Part shown: positions 11,294 to 23,056 of the stretch, in pieces
Position numbering within the stretch: position 1 is the first letter of the stretch
Layout: each line of letters starts with the position of its first letter
Assembly: GCA_011319805.1 (NCBI GenBank)
Contig: SJRY01000263.1
Location: 186,001-250,000, forward strand
Reading direction: 5' to 3'
DNA length: 64,000 nucleotides
Source: Macrocybe gigantea
Taxonomy: Eukaryota; Basidiomycota; Agaricomycetes; Agaricales; Callistosporiaceae
The notes under the pieces: generated by a model
What the model was told of the DNA's origin: nothing
Database searches by the model: none
The model's input: the letters and a program-made list of their open reading frames with translations, nothing else
Translations under genes and position numbers: made by a program

Positions 11294-12078
11294 AGGGGAT
11301 CTTATGAAGCATACGATCATGAACAGGGATATTTTGTAATGTTGTAGTTGTGAATTAGTGCGACCAATTTGTCAAAGTTCTGAGTGCTAGCATCTTTGCA
11401 CGCGATGAAGAATCAGCAATGGAATCGCGAGTGAGCTTCTGTCCAGCAAATTTCGTTCCGTGAATGCCTTTCCCTGCCCAGCATTCTGGCGTGCCTATGC
11501 GGTATGCATATGCACAGCTAAAGCCCGTTTGCTATACACGCCGCATCATCGTCAAAGGTGACTGCTATACGCTTTCAGGCCGTGAACATCTCGTTTGGAC
11601 GGACACATTGAAGGTGCTTTCTCATAGCCGATGTTGGCAAACATGAGTCCCCAACGCCAAACAAACCTTTGACACGCAAATTCTTGCCTGAACAGTCTTC
11701 CATAAACATGACAAGAATCATCAACGTTCCGTGGCAAGATGAACCGTCCTAGTCCGTCATGTACTCGTGTCAAATGACACGGTGGGCCTTCCGTCGCGAT
11801 AGGCTTGTGGTTATATACAATTTCTGGTGAGTCACGGTATGCGTCCTAGGACGAATATGCAGCGGTCTCTGTGGCTTGCGTTGGCATTCAGCTAGATGCA
11901 GTGACCATGAGATTACTGTCTTCCAACATAAACGTCAATATACGGTCACAACACGTTCTATTCATGCTTCATTCCGCCGTATACCAATGAAATTTATGGA
12001 ACACCGGGTCTGCGCTTCCAAGTGTTTGATTTGTATGCACATCGCATACGACGGACAATCTATGCCAATCGTGGTGGG
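11294..12078. other. spacer between the two hydrophobins
   Basis: About 785 bp holding the 3' end of hydrophobin 1 and the promoter of hydrophobin 2. I see no coding evidence; short ORFs here lack domains. Confidence 0.5.
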
Positions 12079-12086
12079 TATAAAAG
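12079..12086 (+). promoter_or_regulatory. TATA box of hydrophobin 2
   Basis: TATAAAAG, 78 bp before the start codon at 12164. The leader repeats the CTCCCCATCGAACCAC and GCAGTCGTAG blocks seen before hydrophobin 1, showing that promoter and leader were duplicated with the gene. Confidence 0.7.
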
Positions 12087-12163
12087 CCGCGATGCTCATT
12101 CACCTAGATACTCCCCATCGAACCACTAGCAGTCGTAGCTCCATAGACCAAATCACATCCACT

Positions 12164-12592
12164 ATGCAACTAAAACTCTCCGCTCTGTCGACCGTCGCTC
12201 TTGCTTCCATGGCGGCTGCCCAATCTGCATGCGGCACAGGTCCGATTCAATGCTGCAACAGTGTCGAGAAGGCCAGCGGTCCTACCGCTTCCAAGCTGCT
12301 TGGCCTTTTGGGCGTCGTCGTGGACGACCTCAACGTCCTTGTTGGCATTACTTGCACCCCGATCGATCTCATCAGTGGCGGCAACTCTTGGTCTGTTTCC
12401 CTTTGATGTTTTCATATGAATCGATATTCTGACGCGACTCCCAAACAGCACGGCCCAGACGGTCTGTTGCCAGAACAATCATTTCAGTAAGACTCAGACT
12501 CGTTCGCCCTGCTGGTGTCCTAGAATGTCTGACATATTTTGTCAGGCGGCGTCATTGCCATCGGCTGCACTCCGATTAATGTCGTCTTGTAA
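12164..12592 (+). CDS. class I hydrophobin 2
   Basis: Three exons, 12164-12390, 12449-12486 and 12546-12592; 103 aa. Signal peptide MQLKLSALSTVALASMAAA, then eight cysteines: CGTGPIQCC, GITC, NSC, VCCQNNHF, AIGC; ends TPINVVL. It differs from hydrophobin 1 mainly in the signal peptide and the stretch after the first CC pair, and is 3 residues shorter. Same role: cell-wall surface coat. Exon 2 is 38 nt in both copies. A 14-nt T-run lies just downstream, at about 12664. Confidence 0.97.
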
Positions 12593-12920
12593 TAAATGCT
12601 TTGGAGCATTTCGGACAACCGCTTTGTACGGCGTAGCTGCGAGCAAATGTCATGATGCGTTTTCTTTTTTTTTTTTTTGGAGTGAGCATCCGTCAAGCAA
12701 TAAACCAGTCCATATGCATGAAGCATCTTGCTATCCTGTTCAACATCGAACGCCCATTGTTCTGTATGCTAGATTTGATGGCTGATAAAATTATCGTACA
12801 ACATCAATCGATTGACGTATACGCTGCATTCACTAGCAAATCTGCATCGGCGAAGCGTCCGTTTGAACTGCTTTGTAAACCTTGTTAATCTACATTCGAT
12901 GGCGATTCCATAAAGCCGTT

Positions 12921-13546
12921 CTACGCGCTTGCGCCTCTGCTTATATTTCCTTTGATGTCACTGGACGTCACCCGCCCTCTAGTGATATTCGTATTCGCAA
13001 CACCTGACAGCGCGCCGATGCCCTCTCCAGCCTGATCCTTGCCTTTCTCAAGAATGACAGTCACAACATCGATGTCTTTCGATGTCCCGAAATCGTTCTC
13101 TAGTTGCTGTTTGGATGCCTGTCCAAGAAGACCTTGGTGCCCTTGGGTCGAATAAAATACGGTGAAGGCTGGTAAAAACAACCGTAAGCCATTTCCATGG
13201 AAGACATAAGATAGACGCACAATCGACGACTTCAGACAGTGCTATTGATCTGGGAACGAGGAAAACTATTAGCTACAAAACGAGATTTGTTTTGAAGAGG
13301 CAAGTTACGTGTCTGGACAAGTGTGCATCATCGCGATCAGCACAGTTGCGATCGTGGATGATCAAAAGGACAATTCTCACCTCCTGCTTTCCATTTCTTG
13401 TACTGGACGAGCGGGAATTGAGTACGCCACAGATCGAGGGGAAAATAATGAACGAGGCGCACCTCTTCTGGGTTGACTATGACGATGTACTCTTGGTTGG
13501 ACGTGTGGTCGGGCTTGTATACAACCTTTGTGAGAGACTTTCCCAT
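12921..13546 (-). CDS. SBDS N-terminal-domain protein, RTC3-like
   Basis: Four exons, complement of 13463-13546, 13381-13402, 13221-13241 and 12921-13168; 124 aa. The N-terminus MGKSLTKVVYKPD, then EYIVIVNPEEYKKWKAG, LSEVVDSF, QGLLGQASKQQLENDFGT and VILEKGK match the stand-alone SBDS/RTC3 fold (yeast RTC3 is about 111 aa). The family is linked to RNA metabolism. The third exon uses a TAG acceptor at 13242; the stronger CAG acceptor at 13250 would bring in a stop unless one base is missing, so that short exon is the weak part of the model. The C-terminal tail is Gly/Arg/Ser-rich. Confidence 0.85.
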
Positions 13547-13715
13547 GATGAAAGGAGAATGCGATGGGATGAGAGAATATACGATGCGAGGATGTAGAGC
13601 GGCAGATGGGCAGAAACGAGAAGACGACGGGTCCTTTTTATAGGTCCACACCCAGATGATGTCAACTCGGATTGACGTCACGAGCCTACTGTCACGTGCT
13701 ACATGATTTTATGTT

Positions 13716-16700
13716 TCAATTTTCCAGTCGCTTCCAGTCACACGACGCTCTCTTCCCTTTCTCCCGCTCTGGTACTCTCATCAAAGGGACCAACGATGGC
13801 CTGCAAAGAGAAGAAAAAAGAGCCATTGATACGATGTACGAATATACGACGTTTTTATTCACCTCCCATGAGCACATTGAAAGGGAAAGGCAGTCCTCGA
13901 CAGCTTTTGAACAAGCGCCTCGCACTGAGCCACGCTGAGCGCGTCATTGAACATGATTGCACCTGAAGGTAACCGTCAGCACGGCAATAGTCTCCAGAGT
14001 TGAACGTACCTCGGCACGCTTTAGAGTTGATTAGTTCCAGTAATTCGCGTGGCTGGTAACGTAGCGCTTTCAGCCACGAATATTCGCTCGACGCGTCCGT
14101 TTCATTGTCCAGAAGCGGCTCGTTGCCAGGACTCATCAGGTGTCCCAAATAACCCTTGACTAAGTCGCGGAGTTCGTCTTCCGTCAGCAGCTTGACAAAC
14201 GATCAGCCCTCCATCATTCAAGTTCGCTATTGGCTTACCTTGTCTGCCACGACTTCCGGAATGCTCTTAAGGAGAACTTGGGTGTATCCCACGTCAACCT
14301 CTCCTTCAACATGTTCCTTGGCCTCACTTAAGCCAAAAAATTCAAACCCCCATGCGCGAAATTCGTTTTGGATAGCAGTTGAAACTCGGAGCATCTCGGC
14401 TTCGTGTGATGTCAAAAGCACAGCTCTAGGGGGAGACAATGTCCGGACAGGAAGTGCGTTCGCGCTATCCCGTCTATTGTATTTGTTTTCCTGGTAACCA
14501 GAGCAAATTTCCTCCAGAAAGCCCTCGACTCTAACGCGTTCGTCGGCGGCATGCTGATCGATCAGCACTAAGACTGGAGCATTGTCGCCATCGGTTCCGG
14601 TTAATGCACCTTCAACGAAGCCATCACTGTGCGAGGCACGGCTGTCGTCTAAGAGACAGGCAATGAACTTCTCATCTACTTGACCAATGACTTTGGCTTG
14701 ATGCAAGTCTTCTCTGCCAAAACGATATGGTGCATGTCTTGACTCTGCTTGAGATTCGTAGCATTGATATAATTTTTGCATGTTTTGACAATCTCGATCA
14801 TGACCATCACCACATGCCATCGTCATTGATATATTGGGTATCATCTGCTCGGTACGGGTATAAATCTGATTGGCCTTTGCAAGACGTGAGCGAAGATATA
14901 CATTCACTGAAATACGAAACGAACTTCCAGAGCGCGTTTCAACCAGTCAGGAGTCGGTACTGCCCCGCATACGTCATTTGTATGCCGGATTGATAGTGTG
15001 CGTCGCAGTCGAGAAGGGTCATGATCCTCGGTTGAACCGTCATACGTGTCATTTGCAGGACGCATCTCGCGAAGACAAGAATTCCCTGTCCGTATGTCCA
15101 CCACGAAAGATTCTCCGGTATTCGGATCTGTCCATGTAACGTTGTGGGCGTCATCGTCGTCCTGTATTACTCCAAGTCTATTATCCATACAATCAAGACA
15201 AGGAAAAGGCGATGCAACGTACGGCTGTCAACGGAGTACATGAACTAGAAGCGCCAAAGTCGGAAAAGGATTCATTGCCTTGCTCGAAATGCTCCTCCCA
15301 CATTCTGCCGTTTTCGGCATATCCAGAATCATCGGCGACATCTACTTTCCTCCGTTTTTTGGGTGACGGGCTGATTATCTCTCGGTTATGAAACTCATGT
15401 CGGACAAGGAAGTCCTGAACGACAGAAGAAAGGAATGCAGCGATGGGTTCTTTGTGCTGGTGACGTACTATTATTACCAGTCTCACACGCCTGGAAACAA
15501 TGAAATACCTGAAATTGAATGTGTGTTTTGGTGGGCTCGTAGCAGTTGTCGACATGTCCGGGCGGAACAGTTAAGTTTAGGACGTAGACAGGTCTCTTCT
15601 CCATCTTGCGAGGCGAGCGCCGTATAGCTTATTCTTTGATTAACATTCTTTCATGGCATTGGCAGGACAGATGCCCACTCACACGAGCGAGGCAGGTTTA
15701 TTTCCCCAGCTTCATCGAGTGCCTGCATAAACCATAAATCGACGTTCCTTTAAGACCTGGGATATGGCTCACGTTCTTGCCAAACGTGCTCAATGCGAAC
15801 TTCGAATCGATAACGTGATGTAAGTCACAGCGACCGAGAGCATGTTTGTTGACGTCTGAATCATTATCACCTGTTGAGCAATCAGAAGTTAGGCTTTAGA
15901 CTTACAGAGAAATTGATAAGCCTTTCAAAGTGTATTAACGTCATAGATCGTAAGATCGTAAGTTACAGGTAGTACGTACCTTTGAATGAGCACCGTTTAG
16001 GCTGATAAATCCTTGTAGTCTCAATTCGCCCGATGTCGAGTCAATTTCGTCCACATGCTGAGAAAATCCGTTCAACGATTTGTCCCCTACAACTTGACAA
16101 GAAAAAAAAGATACCTCGGTCAAAGCCCGTCCATAAATATTTCGAAAAGCAGCGAGGGGTGAGGATGTCTGGTGCAAGATCTAAGTGACTGTATATACAA
16201 ACGGATCTTACGGACCTTGGGTATTCGGTAAATGCGTTCTCTCGATGAACCAGTCTCGCTTTTGTGCAGGTTTTCTAGTGAGAAACTCACTGCAGGAAAT
16301 GCAAGCGCGACGGTTTCGATTTCTTGGCGGATTAATTCCATGGTGCGAGTGCTTGAAGGATGCGAAAGTCGGCGGACGGGGAGCTGGTAATTATGTTAAA
16401 GGGAATAGGACACAAAGAGATATTGGTCCAAACGTTGTAGAATGCATCTCGAATGCAGACCACAGTGCCCGGTAATTCTCTCCTCCACCGTACAGCCGGG
16501 CCTGAGTACAAACTCTTGCTTCCCTGTACAACGAATTCTGTCAGATTTATGACGGTGAAGTGCATCGAGCGCCCAAACCTTAGTGATAATGGACCAGGTA
16601 TTCCTCGACTTTGACGTCCGAGACGAAATCTCCAAGCAACAGAGCTCTGAGCAAGAAGCTAATGCTTAAATGAAAGAAACGCAGACTTGAGCAAATTATG

Positions 16701-17095
16701 CGTCAGACGACACATCTTCACACATACCTTCCCCACGAAAGCCGAACGTAGAAAGCGAATTCAAGCCATTAGGAACGTATAGCTTTGAAGTGCCTGAAGC
16801 CATAAGACCTTAGAAAGTCAAGTGCGCAACAAGTCGAAAGCGGCACACCATATCTTCCCTCCTCGGAGCCCTTTGTTAGCATGAGTAAGTCCTCCTTCGC
16901 AATGCCAATTCCGTTGTCCTTAACCCAGCATAACGATTCTTCGCAGTCCACTCCGATTTCGATCGCAGTCGCATTGGCATCAAGCGAGTTCTGCACCAAC
17001 TCCGACACGATCTGCGGAAGGGACGTCAGAATTTGACTAGAACGCAGTCTCACGCGCGTCAGGGCATCCAGTTTCTCTATAGGAGTTTCAGCCAT
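13716..17095 (-). CDS. MLH3: DNA mismatch-repair protein MLH3
   Basis: About 15 exons. The N-terminal GHKL ATPase domain has SELVQNSLDANATAIEIGV, KDNGIGI and TFGFRGEALAS. The C-terminal domain carries the endonuclease motif DQHAADERVRVE (DQHA-X2-E-X4-E), then ACRGAIMFND, QC, and HGRPSLVPL near the C-terminus, the order that separates MLH3 from MLH1. A basic KKRRKV patch in the middle is a likely nuclear signal. MLH1-MLH3 nicks DNA in meiotic crossover resolution and mismatch repair. Near 15850-15870 the exon with NKHALGRCDLHHVIDSKF does not join the previous exon in phase by the best donor; a weaker donor or one missing base would fix it. Start at 17095 (MAETPIEKL). Confidence 0.93.
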
Positions 17096-18050
17096 GCTGT
17101 AGTCTGCGACAAAGGTTTACTTCATGTGGGCGTTTGGTCAAATTGCGAAAGTGTCACTGACAACCCAAAACTAGCAATTACCAGATTTAGATATGGCGCT
17201 GGGTTTGAACACTTGAACAGTCAAATTTTCGACTACTTCCCGTCCCTTTCAGCCCTTCATCTTCTCCAAATAGGTAGCTACTATGTATACCTACAAGGCT
17301 ATTAAGTTTTTTCGGAGGAACTCATTGGCGTTATTGAGAAATTTCCATTTTGAACAGCAAAATCTGCCTTAATTTGGAATAAACAGTGTTTCTATGATTT
17401 TTTCGAAAACAAAAAAAAAACGCGACACAAATCAAGCTATATACATAAAGAGCCCAATGTCATTTCATAGGCACGAGTGATGGACATGGTATACACAACA
17501 AAGCGCGAGTCGAAATCTCTTGAGGCGGTATCCCAATCACGTACGCTTGGTGAGGCCTAAACTGAGAATGAGAATGATGGCATAGATTTTATTCAAAAGC
17601 CTACTTTTTGGCCTACCCCCACAATGGAATCACACTAGCTAATGCACAACTGGCGATAATGATATTTTTATTAGATAGAAGTCGATATGAGAAGCCACTA
17701 TTGAAAGCTGAAATTTGAGGAAGATACTGGAGAAGGTCAAGTTGTCTGAAATTGAGTCGATGTAAAGATGGCGCGATGGCAGCCCTTTGCGCCTGTAATC
17801 CACTGGATGTTATCCAATCAGCTGAAGCGTTCGATAGCTCAGTGCCACGACATGATTAAATACGATTGTGTTTTTATGCTGCTTGCGCTGCATGAGCTAG
17901 AAGGGCCTGAGGAAAAACAACAGAACCTTCGTCAGTGTAGTGGTCAGACCAGAAACAAACTTGGCGATTGCGTTACTAAATCTAGCAGCAGCGAGACTTC
18001 TCATCCAATGGGGTGAGTAAAAATACAAGTCCAAATCCGTAGGTTTTTTT
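17096..18050. other. AT-rich intergenic, no supported gene
   Basis: The space between MLH3 and MCCC2. An 82-codon plus-strand ORF at 17768-18016 has no recognisable motif. The first part is the MLH3 promoter side; the last part is 3' flank of MCCC2. Confidence 0.5.
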
Positions 18051-20459
18051 TTACATGCGGAAGACTCCATATCCTTTACTGTCTCCGTCCCAAGTCGTCG
18101 GACTACGGCCGCCGGGGCCTAACCACCGTCGTTCCCGAGCAGCGAGCGCAAGACCCAGACCAACGACATCTCTGGTATCGGTCGGCTTGATAACTCCGTC
18201 GTCCCATAGCCGAGCAGTGGAATAGAGTGCCGTTGATTGGTCTTCTATACGTGATCTTAACGTTGCGTGCTGTGAAGGATCCCTAAGGGTTATAAGAATG
18301 AGAATGAGACTATATTATATGGAGGTCAAGTAGCATTTCTTACTTTGAGACTGTTGTCATAACTTGAGAAAGTTGGGCAGAACCCATAACGGATATCCTG
18401 GCATTCTGAGTCCCCGGAAATTCAGCAAGGTGTTAGTCATGGGATCGAAGGGGCACTTACAGGCCACATCCATAGGAAACGTGGTGAATACTGCGAAGGC
18501 ATCATCTAGTGGTTAATACGATGACAGCGACAACCCCATAACTTACCGCTCTGCCGGCCATTCCTGATATATCATCCATCAGCTCCGAGTAAACAAATCA
18601 GGCAATCAAAACGCACCATAGTTTCCAGCTCCAAAGCTTCCTCCGACAATCACAGTGAGCTTGGGAACATCAGCACACGCAACTGCGCGAACCATCTTCG
18701 CTCCTGGGAGGTTATAGGTGGTTCAATTAAATCGAAGCCTCCAAAGAGAACGCGCGCAATATTACCATCTTTAGCTATCCCTCCCTTCTCAGCTTTCGAG
18801 CCGACCATATAACCTGCACTGTTTTCTCAGCATCATGCAGGCGAGCGACCCGAAGCAACGTCGCGACGGACCGGTGACATTCACAAGGAAAAGCAGAGGT
18901 ATCTGACGCTGGGAACAGAGCTCGATAAAATGCGTTGCCTTTAGCGCGGAGGGTGAAAAAAGAATTCCATTGTTAGCTACAATCCCGACAGGATAGCCAT
19001 GTATATGCGCGAAGCCCTGAAAACAGGATGTTATCTTCACTCATTTTCGCGGGAACAGCGAAGGAGAGCACACATACGGTAACCAAGGTTGTTCCATACT
19101 CTTTTTTGAATTCCCTGAATCTGCTGCCATCAACAATGCGGGCTATGACATCCCGCATGTCGAATGGTTGGCGTACGTCGGTACCAACGATGCCGTGCAG
19201 TTCGCTTGCAGGGTAGAGAGGATTCTCAGGCTTTACCGGAGGCTAAGAATGGGAATAAGACCTTCGATGCACTCGAGAGCAAGGTAAGGCTCGACATACC
19301 GGGACTTCTTTGCTTCCGGCATTTCCCAGATCACCTATCACCCCTCTCGCGATAGCAATGGCATGCTCATCGTCCCTCGCCAGATGATCCGTCACCCCAC
19401 TTTCAGTCGAGTGCATCAGTCCACCGCCGAGCGTTTCCTCGTCTACCTCTTCCCCCGTAGCTGCCTTTACCAGCGGAGGACCAGCAAGAAAAATTCGGCC
19501 TTGATTCTGAACAATGATGTTCTCGTCGGCCATAGCAGGCACATAGGCTCCGCCTGTTTGATATGTTCATTCGAACGTTCATGTCATATCGAATCGAGTG
19601 ACGCACCTGCAACAGATATGCCATGCACAACAGCGATTTGGGGAATGCCTAGAGCGGACATTTGCGCCTAGGAACATTATAGAGATGAGCCGGAGCAACT
19701 TTGAAACATGAGCGATCACCATATTGTAGAATATACGCCCAAAGTGTTCTTTGTCGGGGAAAACGTTGGCTTGATGAGGCAGAGCTGCACCACCCGACTC
19801 AACTGCACATCGTCATTCGTTGCGAGGTGTGTAACATGACAGTCGGCCACTACGCACCAACATATACGCACGGCAAGCCATGCTCTCGTGCGATTTCCTG
19901 TGCGCGAAGGTGTTTCTTGACCTGCACCAGTCCGTTTAGAGCATAGCCGGACGTGACCGTGTCGCCGCACACATACCGTGAGTGGATAGTACGATCCGCC
20001 CTTCACAGTCGCGTCATTGACAACCACAACACACTCTCTACCCGATATGCGGCCTATGCCCGTTATTATCCCAGCTCCCGGGATAGGCTCAGGGTACACC
20101 TCGTGTGCAGCGAGCGCCGAGAACTCTAGAAACGGCGTCTGTGGGTCCAGGAGCAGAGATAACCTGTGCCATTATCAAGAGTTGTCGACGCGATCGAGCA
20201 AACTGGAGAGCGCAGACCTTTCTCGCGGAAGCCTCTTTCCCTTGCTCCGCATGCGTTCCGCTGCCTTTGCGCCACCGCCTAAACGCGCGTTGGCTAGCTT
20301 AGCCTCCAGGTCGATGACGAGCTCGTCCATAGACGCGGCTTTCGCCTGGAATTCCGCTGACGTCGTGGACAACAATGAAGGCAGCACCGACGCATGGTAT
20401 CTCCGCCTTCCTAGAGTCGCTGCAGTCCGGACAGATGTGCAGAGTAGCGAGCGGTGCAT
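18051..20459 (-). CDS. MCCC2: methylcrotonoyl-CoA carboxylase beta subunit, mitochondrial
   Basis: About 14 exons, all in frame. Carboxyltransferase motifs in order: [106 protein letters not shown] and the C-terminal [21 protein letters not shown] and DTRDVL-type ends mark MCCC2 rather than propionyl-CoA carboxylase. The Arg/Ser-rich first 30 residues look like a mitochondrial targeting sequence. With the biotinylated alpha subunit it carboxylates 3-methylcrotonyl-CoA in leucine breakdown. One internal exon (18547-18563) is only 17 nt. TAA at 18051-18053 follows GYGVFRM. Confidence 0.97.
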
Positions 20460-20708
20460 GTTGTTATGTCCTGTATATAGGTTAGAACGTTCTGCGTTAT
20501 GCTCCCGGAGGACTCGTTCATGAAAGTGGGGTTAAACTCCGATCACAACGATCGGCCGGACCATCATGAATTCCAATAGCCGGTCTAAAGTAGAGATAAA
20601 TTATGACGGAGGCGTTGTTACGGTTGCGTTCATCTTAAATAGATAAATACCGTTCTATGTACAGATATCTAGCTCTCCTCCTAGACGAAAAGCCCCCGGG
20701 GAAGTAGC

Positions 20709-22235
20709 CTAAAAGTCCTTCCAATCATCATCGTCCCAGTTGTCCGTCTTCTTGGCCTTGCCGGCTCGAGAAGTCGTAGAAGACGCAGCTGCACTAAAAG
20801 AGGACATCGTCGTCTCCGTAGCCATGGACCGTCCTGTTGGGGAAACACCGGACATATTGCGGCCATGGGTGAATTCGTCGTATACATCCAGGTCCGGGTC
20901 ATTGTAGAGTGCAGATGCCTCGTTCACATCGCCATGGGTAGGGACCACCCCGTATCCAGAACGTGCTGGGTTTGAAAACCTGTCTCGCACAGAACCCACC
21001 ACTCCACCCACGCTCTGGGCCACATCTACACCAAATTGATGCCTGGACCACTCGTTCGCTGTCCCACCGACAACTGCCGCCTTTTTCTGTGCTTCTGTCA
21101 TGTAGCCACGAACGTTGGCATGGAAATTTGTATCAGTGACTTTCTCGACGCCTGGCTGGATGACGTTCTCCGACACTGCTTTCGATGCATTGACGACGGC
21201 AGCCGAGAACAAGGACCAGCCTTTGCTCAGAGCCGCCATGGGATTCTCTTGGAGTTCGCTCAACGAAGGGGCAGCTGAGGAAGATGTCCGGTATGGGGAT
21301 GTTGGCCAGGCGTTGGCGTGTTCCCGAAGCCCTGATACCGCCCACCTTGCGAAGGTGGAAGGTCGGTCGGACGGCTGTCATTTATCTTACCCAAATTCGC
21401 GAAGTAAGACTCGTTGGCAGCCTTTTGATCAGAAGGCAGATCAGGTGTCCCTCGGGGCGAACCTCGCAAAGACGACGGAGAAGCAGAATCATGCCTTAGT
21501 GAATTGATTGTGGTAGACCGTGTTGAAGCGCGCGACTTTCGGAGTCCTTGAGCTGATGATGGGCGACCAGGCGATGCCGATCGGTCTTTTGTCGTAAAGT
21601 TTTCGGGAGGGGGAGATGACGACCAGTCTTTGCCGGCCAGGGCAGCATCGAGCTTATCAAGAAGAGTGAGTAGAGAGACGAGCCATGGTAGCGTGTTTCT
21701 GACTTTTTCTCGGTATTGGGTAGCTGCCCAACAGTGATACGTGTCGAAGGCGGACAGTTGGTCACTGTAGCCGCCTTGTACTACGGGCGTATATGAACTC
21801 ATAAATTCGCGGAAGGGACCATTCCCACCCAGCTGTACGGTGTTTGAGATGAGCTTCCAGTCGTATCGGCTAATCCACATGGACCGACCTGCATGCGCTT
21901 GATCTGATCCTCTTGCCAACTGTCCATGGTGATCGACCGCACAAAGCTGGTTAACAAAACATGGATCAGTGCAGGCAGCGGTCGAGAGCATAGTTACGAG
22001 CAACCTTATATGTACTCCAAAGCCTCTGTGTGTCCCGGCGCATTGCAAACAAAGAAAGACAGCGAAACTAGACGAAAGACGTTGTTGCCAGCTCACACGT
22101 AAAGCACAGCAGGGCGCACCTTAGCGATGCCCATTGCGGGTTCGGATTTCCACAATCATTGCACGTCTTATTTTTCAGATCCTCGCGTCTGGCGAGTTCA
22201 TTAAGGATTTTCTTTGCAGCCTGTTGGTCTGCCAT
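20709..22235 (-). CDS. ArfGAP (ArfGAP1/Gcs1 type), frame-broken
   Basis: Exon 1 gives KTCNDCGNPNPQWASL; the next gives FAVFLCLQCAGTHRGFGVHI, completing the C-X2-C-X16-C-X2-C zinc finger with the catalytic Arg in HRGFG. SWQEDQIKRMQ and GGNGPFREFM follow, then a Ser-rich linker, GGRYQGFGNTP, and LQENPMAALSKGWSLFS with the C-terminal tail ending WDDDDWKDF. Stimulates GTP hydrolysis by Arf in Golgi/COPI traffic. The frame breaks at about 21275-21300: GGRYQGFGNTPTPGQHP is in one frame and SSSAAPSLSELQENP in another, one missing base apart. Start taken at 22235 (MADQQAAKK); an in-frame ATG also exists at 22295. Confidence 0.9.
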
Positions 22236-23056
22236 GAGTTTTCGAGGAAGAACAGGAGTCGGTGGATCAGAGGGCCGGTACACGTGATATGACACGCTCT
22301 GTCACGCAGGTAGGGTTGAATATCAGATTAGATGTCAGACGATTGCTGCCTTTTTTTTCGTTTCTCATCAAGCACATCATCTAAAAGTGTCTAGATTGCT
22401 TTCAGAGTCGCTGCACGACGGTTATGCGCTCTGAATCGCTGTTGGAGGGTAGGGATGGAGGGCGCTGCGAAGTGTTGCCAGGATGGACGAATTGACATGT
22501 CACAAGAATGAACCCAAAGTAATGGACCAACCAAAGGTCTGGTACGGCAGCGATGCATAGCAAATATGTGTCGGTAGCAATAGGGAGAGAGACACATGAG
22601 ATGGTAGACGAGGTGATTGTGTCGGATGCGTGGAGGAGGAGTGGTGGGCGAGTTGTGGCTGTGCGGGTCTAGGTAGACCGTAGCTTTATTGCGAATGATT
22701 CGTATTTCCAGATAACGAACGTTGTCGGCGTCAGCGGAGCCAACCAGCGTGCACGACGAGAGCCCCGTGGAAGACATCGAGAACGGCGCGTAGCTGGCAT
22801 TTGATTGGCTTCTGATATAACCCTGTGCTCTGGGCCACCCAGTCTCTCGGGTCGTCCATCCTGTTCTTCCTGGCCAGCCCCGTCTCACCCGCAGCGCACT
22901 CACCAAGTCTGCTGAACGACGTGAGAATCAAGTTCTCAAGCCCTTTCGACTTCGTCCAATAGTCCTCAGGTCCTTCTCCTCGCTCTTAAGGACCACCGCA
23001 AGGCTACCTTTCCGCCCCTCGCACTGTCTCCAGCTCCCTTCTCCCCTGCTTCAACC
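22236..23056. other. divergent promoter region, ArfGAP/velvet
   Basis: About 820 bp between two divergent starts. A 171-codon reverse ORF at 22391-22906 has no recognised motif or splice context and lies where promoters are expected. A pyrimidine-rich stretch precedes the velvet start. Confidence 0.45.

Noticed and set aside
12914..13256. Missing base in the RTC3-like gene
   Set aside because: A nearby TAG acceptor gives an in-frame model, so it was not counted among the frame breaks.
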